From positions 1,364,001 through 1,428,000 of the forward strand of contig NC_009655.1 in the NCBI RefSeq assembly GCF_000017245.1: a stretch of 64,000 nt of DNA, written 5' to 3'. Under the pieces are notes generated by a model. It saw only the letters and a list, made by a program, of their open reading frames with translations. It was not told where the DNA came from and made no database searches. The position numbers and the translations under genes are program-made. Shown here piece by piece: positions 50,963 to 59,899 of the stretch. Origin of the DNA: Actinobacillus succinogenes 130Z (GTDB taxonomy: Bacteria > Pseudomonadota > Gammaproteobacteria > Enterobacterales > Pasteurellaceae). The stretch's first letter is position 1; the number at the start of each line of letters is the position of its first letter.

Positions 50963-52405
50963 TTAACATTGCAAAATACGCTGGAAAAGCCGTGTGATTT
51001 TTTGCGGATCTTTCACGCCCTTACCGCTTTCCGCGCCGGAATTTAAATCCAAACCAAGACATTGCTGATCCAGTGCGGCGTCGATATTCTCCAGGGATAT
51101 ACCGCCTGCCAGCATAACTTTAGCTTTTAGCCGAGCGGGTATTTTTCGCCAATCGAAAGATTTTCCCGTACCGCCTCGGCAATTTCCGATTTTACTGTCC
51201 AGTACATAGCGATCAACATAGGGGATCTCAGAAAAAACGTCGGTATTTTTGACCGCACTTTCCAGATTATTTTCTGGCTCCACGTCAATGGAAATTGCTT
51301 TCCAAATTTGAATTCGGGACGGCAAGGCTACACGCAAATCTGCGATAAAAGCGTCGGTTTCCGAACCATGCAGTTGCACCGCATAAACCTGTAATTGGGC
51401 GGCGATTTTTACAATAAAATCAATAGATTGATTTTGAAAAACTGCGACGAAACGTAACGGGGCGGCGGCGGTCAGTTCCTGAGCCTGACGCAATGAAACC
51501 TGCCGCGGCGAACCTTCGGCAAAAATCAGTCCGCCGTATAATGCGCCGTTGATATACGCGGATTGCACATCCTGCGGGCGGGTTAACCCGCAGACTTTAT
51601 TCTCGCCGAAAACCACGGCGCGTACCGCGTTATTCAAATCATCGCTGCCCATTAAGCTGCTGCCGATCAGAAACCCATGTGCGTATGTCGCCAACATGTT
51701 AACCTGTTGATGGGTATAAATACCGGATTCACTGATAATTCTCACATTTTCAGGAATTTGCCCGGCATATTTTTCCACCAGATTTTTTACGCGATTTAAA
51801 TCGACGGTTAAATCGTGCAGGTTGCGGTTATTCACGCCGATAATTTGGGCGTTTAATGTCAGTGCGCGTTCGAATTCCGCTTCATTACCGGCCTCCGTCA
51901 ACACGCCCATACCGAGTCGGTGGGCAAGTGCGGACAATTTTAGATAGGTTTCGTCATCCAGCACGGAAAGCATCAGCAAAATAGCATCGGCTTGACTGTA
52001 ACGGGCAAGATAAACCTGATATTCGTCGATGATAAAATCCTTGCACAATACCGGTTGCGTGACAATGTCACGCACGATTTTCAGATAGCGGAAGTCGCCC
52101 TGAAAATATTTTTCATCCGTCAACACGGATATGGCTGAGGCATAATGCTTGTACACATCGGCGATCTCTTTCGGCTTAAATTCGTTGCGAATCAATCCTT
52201 TAGAGGGTGACGCTTTTTTGCATTCAAGAATAAATGCCGGCTTCTGATGAGAACCTTGGCTTAAGGCATCGTAAAAACTGCGGTCGGATTTTGTGATGTT
52301 TTGCTGAAAACTTTCCAACGGCAATGCCGCTTTTTGGTTTTTTACCCATTCGATTTTGTCGGTCACAATTTTTTGTAAAATTGTCGGAGCTGTATCTAAT
52401 GTCAT
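50963..52405 (-). CDS. trpCF: bifunctional indole-3-glycerol phosphate synthase / phosphoribosylanthranilate isomerase
   Basis: 480 residues. IGPS domain first (residues 1-255: FILECKKASPSKGLIRNEFK, VLCKDFIIDEYQVYLARYSQ, IIGVNNRNLHDLTVDLNRVK, SESGIYTH), PRAI domain second (NKVCGLTRPQDVQSAYINGA, VYAVQLHGSE, LAGGISLENI, LDLNSGAESGKGVKD). Catalyses two successive steps of tryptophan synthesis. Last gene of the trp unit, 22 bases after trpD. Confidence 0.96.
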   Translation of the reverse strand: MTLDTAPTILQKIVTDKIEWVKNQKAALPLESFQQNITKSDRSFYDALSQGSHQKPAFILECKKASPSKGLIRNEFKPKEIADVYKHYASAISVLTDEKYFQGDFRYLKIVRDIVTQPVLCKDFIIDEYQVYLARYSQADAILLMLSVLDDETYLKLSALAHRLGMGVLTEAGNEAEFERALTLNAQIIGVNNRNLHDLTVDLNRVKNLVEKYAGQIPENVRIISESGIYTHQQVNMLATYAHGFLIGSSLMGSDDLNNAVRAVVFGENKVCGLTRPQDVQSAYINGALYGGLIFAEGSPRQVSLRQAQELTAAAPLRFVAVFQNQSIDFIVKIAAQLQVYAVQLHGSETDAFIADLRVALPSRIQIWKAISIDVEPENNLESAVKNTDVFSEIPYVDRYVLDSKIGNCRGGTGKSFDWRKIPARLKAKVMLAGGISLENIDAALDQQCLGLDLNSGAESGKGVKDPQKITRLFQRILQC

Positions 52406-52427
52406 TATTTTTCCCGTATTTAAAAAA

Positions 52428-53429
52428 TTAGTATGCGGTGAGTTTTACCAAGGTATCGAAGGCTCGGCCGCTTGCAAGCTGTGCCAGGACTTGTTCCGCA
52501 TTTTGCTTAATGTTCTCATGGCCGAACAGTTTCATCAATAAAGCGGTATTCATGGCGACCGCTTGATTTTGTTCATCCGTCCCGCGTCCCTGTAAAAGTG
52601 CGGTGATAATTTCGGCATTTTCTCTTGGTTCGCCGCCACGCAGATTTTCCAGCGGTTTAACGTCGAAACCGAAATCTTGCGGGGATAATTCATAATATTC
52701 GATTTTGCCGTCACGTAATTCCGCCACTTGAGTTTTTCCGTGAATGGCGACTTCGTCTAAGCCGCTGCCGTGCACAATAATACTGTGTTCGCGATTCAAA
52801 CGGGCGTTGGTCTGGGCATAAGGTTTCAATAATTCCGGGCTGTATACGCCCAGCAACTGGCGTTTGGCATGAGCGGGGTTAATCAGCGGGCCTAAAATAT
52901 TAAAAATGGTACGGGTTTTTAGTGCCTGACGTACGGGAACGGCATGCTTGAAACCGGTATGATATTTTTGTGCGAATACAAAGGCTAACCCGATTTCGTC
53001 CAATGCCTGACGGGCGTTTTCGGCGCTCATATTAATATCTACCCCTAAACAGGAAAGTAAATCGCTGGCGCCGGTTTTGCTGGAGACGCTACGATTCCCG
53101 TGTTTGGCGATTTTCAAACCGAGGCTGGCACCGACAATGGCGGATGCGGTGGAGATATTAATCGTATTGGCGCCGTCTCCGCCGGTTCCCACAATATCGG
53201 CGAACGGGTAATCCGGTGCCGGAAACGGTTGGGCGGCGGTTAACAGGGCGGTAACCGCCCCGGCGATTTCGTCGATGGTTTCGCCGCGTAATTTTAATGC
53301 AATCAATGCGGCGGATAATTGTTCGGGCGCCACTTCGCCGTTGACTACGGCACGGAAAAATTCGGCGGATTGTTCTTGTGTAAGCGGTTGATTGTTAAAC
53401 AATGTCGCAAAAATTTGGTCGAGTCGCAT
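52428..53429 (-). CDS. trpD: anthranilate phosphoribosyltransferase
   Basis: 333 residues from the ATG at 53429 (AGGAAG upstream); an upstream in-frame extension to 53579 runs into trpG and is not needed. VGTGGDGANTINISTASAIV, KHGNRSVSSKTGASDLLSCL and RTIFNILGPLINPAHAKRQL are family signatures. Unlike E. coli, it is separate from the glutaminase TrpG. Confidence 0.96.
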   Translation of the reverse strand: MRLDQIFATLFNNQPLTQEQSAEFFRAVVNGEVAPEQLSAALIALKLRGETIDEIAGAVTALLTAAQPFPAPDYPFADIVGTGGDGANTINISTASAIVGASLGLKIAKHGNRSVSSKTGASDLLSCLGVDINMSAENARQALDEIGLAFVFAQKYHTGFKHAVPVRQALKTRTIFNILGPLINPAHAKRQLLGVYSPELLKPYAQTNARLNREHSIIVHGSGLDEVAIHGKTQVAELRDGKIEYYELSPQDFGFDVKPLENLRGGEPRENAEIITALLQGRGTDEQNQAVAMNTALLMKLFGHENIKQNAEQVLAQLASGRAFDTLVKLTAY

Positions 53430-53479
53430 AATATCTTCCTTGTTTTTATCATAAAGTGCGGTCAAAAAATGATGATTTT

Positions 53480-54067
53480 TTAATGTCGGTTTCGGGTTAA
53501 CAACCAATCGATGCTTTGTTCCAGCAATTTCGAGCCTTGGACGGTCAACAGGCTTTCCGGGTGGAACTGGAAGGCGCAAATAGGCAAATCGCGGTGGCGG
53601 ATTGCCATAACGATGCCGTTGTAGTCCGCGTTGACAATCAGTTCTTCCGGCAAATCACTGCCCATTAGAGAATGATAACGGGCGACCGGCATCGGATTTT
53701 GCAGTTTCGCGAACATAGCTTGGTTATCGTGTTGAATCTTTGAGACTTTACCGTGCAATATTTCGCCTGCATGCACCACTTTGCCTCCAAAAGCCTCGAT
53801 TAACGCCTGATGTCCCAAACAAATACCGATAAGCGGTATGTCTTTTTTTACGCGTTGAATTAACGGCAGCATATTACCGGCTTCGGCAGGCGTACCCGGA
53901 CCGGGCGACAATGCCAGAATAGTCTGGGGTTCGCGACACATTTTTTCCAATAAATCCAAATCGCAATCGTTGCGGTAAATTTTTACCTGATGACCGAGGG
54001 TACGGAATTGATCCACCAAGTTGTAAGTGAAGGAGTCGAAGTTGTCTAAAAATACGATAGTTGCCAT
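53480..54067 (-). CDS. trpG: anthranilate synthase glutamine amidotransferase subunit
   Basis: 195 residues. Class I glutaminase triad: Cys in GICLGHQALIEAFGG, His/Glu in CAFQFHPESLL; oxyanion segment LSPGPGTPAEAG. Supplies ammonia to TrpE. Free-standing gene, ten bases after trpE. The 50-base gap to trpD holds an uptake signal. Confidence 0.95.
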   Translation of the reverse strand: MATIVFLDNFDSFTYNLVDQFRTLGHQVKIYRNDCDLDLLEKMCREPQTILALSPGPGTPAEAGNMLPLIQRVKKDIPLIGICLGHQALIEAFGGKVVHAGEILHGKVSKIQHDNQAMFAKLQNPMPVARYHSLMGSDLPEELIVNADYNGIVMAIRHRDLPICAFQFHPESLLTVQGSKLLEQSIDWLLTRNRH

Positions 54068-54077
54068 TTTCCTCTCC

Positions 54078-55619
54078 TTATGCCTGACGATTGGTTTGAA
54101 TAATGGTATTCAGTACGGCACGCGCTTTATGCCGGGTTTCATCCGCTTCCATTTGCGGATCGGAATCCAATACTTCGCCGCACCCCGCTTGTACGTGGGC
54201 GATACCGTTTTGCACAAAGGCGGAACGAATGACGATACAGGTGTCGAAATTGCCGTCGGAGGATAAATAACCTACCGCACCGCCATAACTGTGGCGTTTT
54301 TGTTTTTCTAACTGATAAATAAGCTGCATGGCTTTAATTTTAGGTGCGCCGGTGAGGGTTCCCATATTCATGCAGGCTTGATAGGCATGCAATGCATCCA
54401 GTTCGGGACGGAGTGTCCCCACCACTCGGGAAACCAAATGCATAATGTGGGAATAACGGTCCACCTGCATCAGATCTTTGACCTGACGAGTGCCGCTTTG
54501 GCAAACCCGGGCTATATCGTTGCGGGCGAGATCCACCAGCATAAGATGTTCCGCCAATTCTTTGTGATCCAGTCGCATTTCCAGTTCTAAACGGGCATCC
54601 AGTTCCGGATCGATATTACCTTGAGCGTCAAAACCTCGCGGACGGGAACCTGCAATCGGATAAATTTCCAGCTCTCGGTTGTCCGCATTGAATTTTAATG
54701 CGCTTTCCGGCGATGCACCGAACAGTACAAATTCGTCATCCTGCATGTAAAACATATAGGGGCTGGGATTGTTATGTTTCAAATTGCGGTAGGTCGCCAA
54801 ACTGTTCGGACAAGGCAGAGAAAAACGACGGGACGGTACAATTTGGAACACATCACCCAGATAAATATGCTGTTTAAGTTCGGTGATAATCGCTTTGAAC
54901 TTTTCGTCTTCAATATTGGTCTCCACTTCCGTCCCCGCCGGCACGACGGCAGGAACAGGTTGCAGATGTTGCATTTTACGGGAAATTTTCAGCGCATTTT
55001 GTTGTAATACGGCATATTCTTTCGAGCTGAAACAGAAAGTTTGTAAGGTCGCCTGTTGCGTCGGATGGTTAAAACAGAGTAAATTTTCCGCCAGATAGAA
55101 TACGTAATCCGGACAATTTAGTCCGTCGTCCTGTAATGCAATACCGTCCATCGGAATGAAATTCGCCACTAAATCATAAGCAAATAATCCGCCTAGAAAA
55201 ATCGGCGTTTGGCTGTGCGCATATAAATTATTCACAACCCGTAACCCGTCGAATACAGTTGCCGCCTGTAATTTAGTATCTTCATCCAGATTTTGCTCCA
55301 ACGGCGCAAAGGTGGCGATTAATTCATGTGCGTTGATTTGGGTTAATTGGGCGAGTTGACTTAATTTATCCCGCAAATGAATTAATACCGCTGCGCCGTT
55401 ATCGGTTAATGCTTTAAACGTGACAGTTTGCCCGGTACAGCAGATTTTCACGGCGGCGTTTACTAACAACAGACTTTTCAAACTGTTTTTGCTGGAAATT
55501 TCGGCGCTTTCGAGTAACAGACTGTTGGTGTTACCGGCACATAGAGTGGTAAATACCGAGGCTAAGTCACTATGGTATTCCACCGGTTGGCTAAAAACCT
55601 GAATATAAGGTTGAAACAT
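54078..55619 (-). CDS. trpE: anthranilate synthase component I
   Basis: 513 residues. Chorismate-binding domain with IVPSRRFSLPCPN, PSPYMFYMQDDEFVLFGASP, PIAGSRPRG and VDLARNDIARVCQSGTRQVK; N-terminal LLLESAEISSKNSLKSLLLV is the Trp feedback site (LLES element). First step of tryptophan synthesis with TrpG. Start of the operon, just behind a TrpR-controlled promoter. Confidence 0.96.
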   Translation of the reverse strand: MFQPYIQVFSQPVEYHSDLASVFTTLCAGNTNSLLLESAEISSKNSLKSLLLVNAAVKICCTGQTVTFKALTDNGAAVLIHLRDKLSQLAQLTQINAHELIATFAPLEQNLDEDTKLQAATVFDGLRVVNNLYAHSQTPIFLGGLFAYDLVANFIPMDGIALQDDGLNCPDYVFYLAENLLCFNHPTQQATLQTFCFSSKEYAVLQQNALKISRKMQHLQPVPAVVPAGTEVETNIEDEKFKAIITELKQHIYLGDVFQIVPSRRFSLPCPNSLATYRNLKHNNPSPYMFYMQDDEFVLFGASPESALKFNADNRELEIYPIAGSRPRGFDAQGNIDPELDARLELEMRLDHKELAEHLMLVDLARNDIARVCQSGTRQVKDLMQVDRYSHIMHLVSRVVGTLRPELDALHAYQACMNMGTLTGAPKIKAMQLIYQLEKQKRHSYGGAVGYLSSDGNFDTCIVIRSAFVQNGIAHVQAGCGEVLDSDPQMEADETRHKARAVLNTIIQTNRQA

Positions 55620-55646
55620 TGCTTATTTATCCTTTTGAATTATTTT

Positions 55647-55680
55647 GCACTATTAAACTAGTACATGAATTATTTGTCAA
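55647..55680 (-). promoter_or_regulatory. trp promoter with TrpR operator
   Basis: Minus strand TTGACA (55675-55680), 17 bp, TTTAAT (55652-55657). Overlapping the -10 is GTACTAGTTTAATAGTGC (55647-55664), matching the TrpR operator palindrome GTACTAGTTAACTAGTAC at 15 of 18 bases. About 26 bases lie between the predicted start and ATG, too short for a leader peptide and attenuator. Confidence 0.8.
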
Positions 55681-55850
55681 GCGGCGGAAACGTTTTTTGT
55701 GATTAAAATACAGAAAAGTGCGGTCGAAAATTAATGTGTTTTTCAGGCCGGTACTATTGAATAAACCAATGCAGCCAAGTGACGAACTTTTGCGTACGTC
55801 AGTAAAAAAGAGTATTATGCGTGCCTGTTTTTTTAAGAACAATATTTATA

Positions 55851-56777
55851 ATGAAAGCATTAGAAATTGCAGCGTTGACCAAGTGTTATAAGAACGGCGT
55901 GCAGGCATTGCACGGTATTGATCTCAGCGTTGAAGAGGGCGATTTTTATGCGCTGCTTGGCCATAACGGTGCAGGAAAATCCACGACTATCGGTATTATT
56001 AGCTCGCTGGTCAATAAAACCGGCGGAACAGTGAAAGTTTTCGGTTACGATTTAGATAAAAATCCGATTCAGCTTAAACAACAAATCGGGCTGGTGCCGC
56101 AGGAGTTTAATTTCAATCAGTTTGAAAAAGTGCAGGATATTCTGATCAATCAGGCGGGATATTACGGTATTTCCCGTAAATCCGCGCTGATTCGAGCGGA
56201 AAAATGGCTGAAAAAACTGGATTTATGGGATAAACGCGAGCAACAAGCCATGCGCCTTTCCGGCGGTATGAAGCGGCGCTTAATGATTGCGCGCGCCTTA
56301 ATGCATCATCCCAAATTGCTGATTTTGGACGAACCGACCGCCGGCGTCGATATTGAATTGCGTCGTGCCATGTGGCGGTTTTTGCGCGAACTGAACGAGC
56401 AGGGTACCACCATTATCCTCACCACCCATTATTTGGAAGAAGCGGAAATGTTGTGCCGTCATATCGGTATCATTCAGCAGGGCCGATTAGTGGTGAATAT
56501 GCCGATGAAAGATTTATTGGCGGAACTGGAAAGTGAAACGTTTATTCTGGATTTGGCAGAAAACGCGACGTTGTCACAAATTGATGGCTATCCTGTGCGT
56601 CCGCTGGATGAAAAATCGATTGAAGTGGATGTTCACCGGGAAAAGGGCTTAAACGACTTATTCAGTCAATTAACGGCGCAAAATAAGCATGTGGTGAGCA
56701 TGCGCAATAAATCCAACCGTTTGGAGGAATTGTTCATCGGTATGGCGTTAAACAAATCGAACAGGGGCGGACAATGA
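55851..56777 (+). CDS. yadG: ABC exporter ATP-binding protein, YadG-like
   Basis: 308 residues from the ATG at 55851. Walker A LLGHNGAGKSTTIGI, Q-loop GLVPQEFNFN, signature LSGGMKRRLMIARAL, Walker B LLILDEPTAGVD, switch His in LTTHYLEEAEML. Drives the ABC-2 permease encoded next (overlap of four bases). Substrate unknown. Confidence 0.93.
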   Translation: MKALEIAALTKCYKNGVQALHGIDLSVEEGDFYALLGHNGAGKSTTIGIISSLVNKTGGTVKVFGYDLDKNPIQLKQQIGLVPQEFNFNQFEKVQDILINQAGYYGISRKSALIRAEKWLKKLDLWDKREQQAMRLSGGMKRRLMIARALMHHPKLLILDEPTAGVDIELRRAMWRFLRELNEQGTTIILTTHYLEEAEMLCRHIGIIQQGRLVVNMPMKDLLAELESETFILDLAENATLSQIDGYPVRPLDEKSIEVDVHREKGLNDLFSQLTAQNKHVVSMRNKSNRLEELFIGMALNKSNRGGQ

Positions 56778-57541
56778 GATTGGCTTGGGTTGCGTTTTAT
56801 ACTATTTTGTATAAAGAAATCCGTCGATTTACGCGGATTTGGGTACAAACCATTGTGCCGCCGGTGATTACCATGACTTTATATTTTGTGATTTTCGGGC
56901 AACTGATTGGCAGTCGAATCGGCGAAATGGGCGGATTCAGCTATATGCAGTTTATTGTACCGGGGTTGATTATGATGTCGTCCCTCACAAATTCTTTTAC
57001 CAATGTGGCTTCTTCTTTTTACAGTACAAAATTTGCCCGTAATGTGGAAGAGCTACTGATTTCGCCTACATCGCCGCATGTGATTATTTTGGGGTATATG
57101 ATGGGCGGTATGACAAGGGGGATTTGCGTCGGAGTACTGGTCACGATTGTGTCGTTATTATTCGTCTCTTTTGATATTCACGCTTGGAGCGTAATTTTTA
57201 TAACGTTGTTGCTGACCACGGCAACCTTTGCGTTAGGCGGTTTGATTAATGCGATTTTTGCGCGTTCTTTTGACGATATCAGCATTGTGCCGACCTTTGT
57301 TTTGACGCCGTTAACCTACTTAGGCGGGGTGTTTTATTCTATTTCGTTATTGTCGCCGTTTTGGCAAACGGTGTCGAAATTAAATCCTATCGTGTATATG
57401 ATTAACGGATTCCGTTACGGATTTCTCGGCATCAGTGATGTGTCGCTCGTTTACACATTTGCCGTATTGTCGGTGTTTATTTCGGTATTATATTATTTCG
57501 CCTATTATCTGATTAGCCGTGGCATCGGATTACGCAGCTAG
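56774..57541 (+). CDS. yadH: ABC-2 type permease, YadH-like
   Basis: 255 residues, six membrane segments (e.g. TIVPPVITMTLYFVIFGQLI, FIVPGLIMMSSLTNSFTNVA, SVIFITLLLTTATFALGGLI, YTFAVLSVFISVLYYFAYYL). ABC-2 signature PTFVLTPLTYLGGVFYSISL. Forms an exporter with YadG. Confidence 0.93.
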   Translation: MRLAWVAFYTILYKEIRRFTRIWVQTIVPPVITMTLYFVIFGQLIGSRIGEMGGFSYMQFIVPGLIMMSSLTNSFTNVASSFYSTKFARNVEELLISPTSPHVIILGYMMGGMTRGICVGVLVTIVSLLFVSFDIHAWSVIFITLLLTTATFALGGLINAIFARSFDDISIVPTFVLTPLTYLGGVFYSISLLSPFWQTVSKLNPIVYMINGFRYGFLGISDVSLVYTFAVLSVFISVLYYFAYYLISRGIGLRS

Positions 57542-57560
57542 GGCGGGTTTATGAAAAATC

Positions 57561-57588
57561 AACCGACCTTAAAGTGCGGTCGGTTTTT
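57561..57588 (+). terminator. terminator after yadGH containing an uptake signal
   Basis: AACCGACC and GGTCGGTT pair around TTAAAGTGC, followed by TTTTT. Confidence 0.75.
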
Positions 57589-57619
57589 ATCAAGTTTTTT
57601 ACATATTTAAGGAGAGCTT

Positions 57620-58681
57620 ATGTGGTCTGATATTGCCGTGGGATATGGCATTTTTATTTTGGAAATTCTAACGATTTTGCTGGTGGTGGCAGGGATTGTC
57701 GCCATGATTTTTGCATTCAAACAACGTCAACCGTCTTCGCATGGCGAGCTGAAAATCACGGATTTATCGGAAGAATATGCCGATATGTCGAAAAAATTAC
57801 AGCAATTCCATTTAACCGAAGATGAATTGAAACAACTGGAAAAAGAAGAGAAAAAAGCGGAAAAAGCCAAAGCGAAAGCGGAAAAAGCAAAACGTAGAAA
57901 AGGCGAACCGGTAAATCAGGAACACAAACCCACCCTATACGTTTTAAATTTTAAGGGCGATATTCAGGCTTCGGCAACCACCGCTTTGCGCGAAGAAATT
58001 ACCGCCCTTTTATCCGTGGCGAAACCTGAAGCCGACGAGGTGTTACTGCGTCTGGAAAGTCCCGGCGGTCTGGTGCACGGCTACGGTTTAGCGGCATCTC
58101 AATTGGCGCGTTTGAAACAGGCGGGAATCAAATTAACCGTTGCGGTGGATAAAGTAGCGGCAAGCGGCGGTTACATGATGGCTTGCGTAGCAGATAAAAT
58201 CGTAGCGGCGCCGTTTGCAATTGTCGGTTCTGTGGGCGTGGTGGCACAGGTGCCGAACATTCATCGTTTGCTGAAAAAACATGATGTGGATGTGGATGTC
58301 ATGACAGCGGGCGAATTTAAACGAACCGTGACGATATTGGGTGAAAATACGGAGAAGGGAAAACAAAAATTCCAACAGGAACTCGAGGAAACCCATGAGT
58401 TGTTCAAACGGTTCGTTGCTGAAAATCGGCCGCAGTTAGAGGTAGAAAAAATTGCAACGGGTGAACATTGGTTCGGTCAACAGGCACTGGCATTGGGGTT
58501 AATCGATAAAATTGCGACCAGTGACGATGTGATCTTGCAAGCAATGAAAGAAAAATCCGTATTAGAGCTGCAATTCAAGCAAAAAAAATCTTTAATTCAA
58601 AAACTGGGTAAGCAAGCGGAGGATAGTACGGAAAATTTATTCTTAAAATGGACGACAGCGTCGAAACAGCAGCATTTTTAA
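57620..58681 (+). CDS. sohB: inner-membrane S49 protease SohB
   Basis: 353 residues. N-terminal membrane segment (ILTILLVVAGIVAMIFAFKQ), a lysine/glutamate-rich linker (KEEKKAEKAKAKAEKAKRRK), then the S49 domain with catalytic Ser in DKVAASGGYMMACVAD and Lys in AGEFKRTVTILGENTEKGKQ. A signal-peptide-peptidase-like membrane protease; E. coli SohB suppresses degP defects. Length close to the usual 349. AAGGAGAG precedes the ATG. Confidence 0.95.
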   Translation: MWSDIAVGYGIFILEILTILLVVAGIVAMIFAFKQRQPSSHGELKITDLSEEYADMSKKLQQFHLTEDELKQLEKEEKKAEKAKAKAEKAKRRKGEPVNQEHKPTLYVLNFKGDIQASATTALREEITALLSVAKPEADEVLLRLESPGGLVHGYGLAASQLARLKQAGIKLTVAVDKVAASGGYMMACVADKIVAAPFAIVGSVGVVAQVPNIHRLLKKHDVDVDVMTAGEFKRTVTILGENTEKGKQKFQQELEETHELFKRFVAENRPQLEVEKIATGEHWFGQQALALGLIDKIATSDDVILQAMKEKSVLELQFKQKKSLIQKLGKQAEDSTENLFLKWTTASKQQHF

Positions 58682-58812
58682 GTTTACTTTATAAGCCGTT
58701 ATGGCTAGTATTAACTCTATATTTATTTTAACTTAACGGCTTTTTATAAAAGTCTGTTTGCCCGTACATCAATATTAATTTTCCATCATTTTTTAAATTT
58801 AAGGAAAAACAA

Positions 58813-59661
58813 ATGAAACTATCACGTTTATTGTTATCAACAACTGCAGCAGTAGTTTTAGCGGCATGTGGAAATCTGAGCGATATCACGGAAGACGGCT
58901 TACCGGCCGGTGATACGCCGGAACAGGCAATGGCTAATTTAGTATGGCCGAAAATTGATGACGCCCGTTTTAATCATGACGGTTCTCAATTTGGTTCTTG
59001 GCCTAACTGGGATAATGTCCGTATGGTTGAACGCGGTATGAATAAAGATCAAATCGCCAATTTATTGGGACGCCCGCATTTTTCCGAGGGGTTATACGGC
59101 GTTCGTGAATGGGATTATGCCTTTAATTACCGTGAAAACGGAGTACATAAAATTTGTCAATACAAAGTATTATTCGACAAAAATATGAATGCACAAAGTT
59201 TCTTTTGGTATCCGAACGGCTGTAACGGTTATTCGTCATTTCATTTAAGCGGTGATTTCTTATTTGATTTCGATAAAGATACATTAACAACCGAAGGTAA
59301 AAAAGTGGTTGATAATGTGGCTTCACAATTGAAGTCTTCCGAAGCTAAAGAGGTTTCCGTTGCGGGTTATACCGACCGTTTAGGATCCGATGCGTACAAC
59401 TTGGATTTATCACAGCGGCGTGCGGATCGTGTTAAGAATCGTTTGATTGAACAAGGTGTGAGCGCACAAATCACAGCTACAGGTTATGGCAAAGCTAATC
59501 AAGTTAAAGCCTGTGAAGGTGAGCGCGGACAAGCTTTAATAAATTGTCTTCATCCTAACCGTCGCGTTGAAATTAAATCCTCCGGTACGGTGCTGAAACA
59601 AGCCATTGGCGGCCAAACGAACGGTGGTAAAATGGGGCCCAAACCGCTTTATAACAAATAA
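58813..59661 (+). CDS. outer-membrane lipoprotein with SmpA/BamE-like and OmpA-like domains
   Basis: 282 residues. Lipobox LAAC in STTAAVVLAACGNLSD (Cys about 20). Residues 65-140 resemble the SmpA/OmlA fold (VERGMNKDQIANLLGRPHFS, VREWDYAFNYREN). The C-terminal half is OmpA-like peptidoglycan binding (LSGDFLFDFDKDTLTTEGKK, VAGYTDRLGSDAYNLDLSQR RADRVKNRL). Anchors the outer membrane to peptidoglycan. A small stem with long loop follows sohB upstream of it. Confidence 0.9.
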   Translation: MKLSRLLLSTTAAVVLAACGNLSDITEDGLPAGDTPEQAMANLVWPKIDDARFNHDGSQFGSWPNWDNVRMVERGMNKDQIANLLGRPHFSEGLYGVREWDYAFNYRENGVHKICQYKVLFDKNMNAQSFFWYPNGCNGYSSFHLSGDFLFDFDKDTLTTEGKKVVDNVASQLKSSEAKEVSVAGYTDRLGSDAYNLDLSQRRADRVKNRLIEQGVSAQITATGYGKANQVKACEGERGQALINCLHPNRRVEIKSSGTVLKQAIGGQTNGGKMGPKPLYNK

Positions 59662-59688
59662 TTAGCTATTTTCTTGTTTTTAATGATC

Positions 59689-59728
59689 ACGCATCTGATA
59701 ACCGAAATTATCAGATGCGTTTTTTTTA
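59689..59728 (+). terminator. terminator after the OmpA-like lipoprotein gene
   Basis: ACGCATCTGATAA/TTATCAGATGCGT 13-bp stem, followed by eight T. Confidence 0.9.
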
Positions 59729-59814
59729 TTTTTCTTTAATTAAATAAAAATAGTTCTCATTTATAATTATAGGTTATAAAAAGTAATATATTTATGTAAA
59801 AAAGTTGTTATATT

Positions 59815-59828
59815 TTGACTTAAATCAA
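59815..59828 (+). promoter_or_regulatory. FNR box upstream of hybO
   Basis: TTGAC-TTAA-ATCAA matches TTGAT-N4-ATCAA with one change. It is 72 bases before the hybO start, with a weak -10 (around 59853-59860) at the distance expected for a class II FNR promoter. Fits anaerobic induction. Confidence 0.65.
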
Positions 59829-59899
59829 CGTATTTTCCTTCTAAAAGCGTAGCATACATTTCATTAACCACGTCTTTTATACGTGAATAGGAGTGATAT

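Noticed and set aside
53430..53579. N-terminal extension of trpD to 53579
   Set aside because: It would overlap trpG by 100 bases; the ATG at 53429 has a good ribosome site and matches the normal TrpD length.
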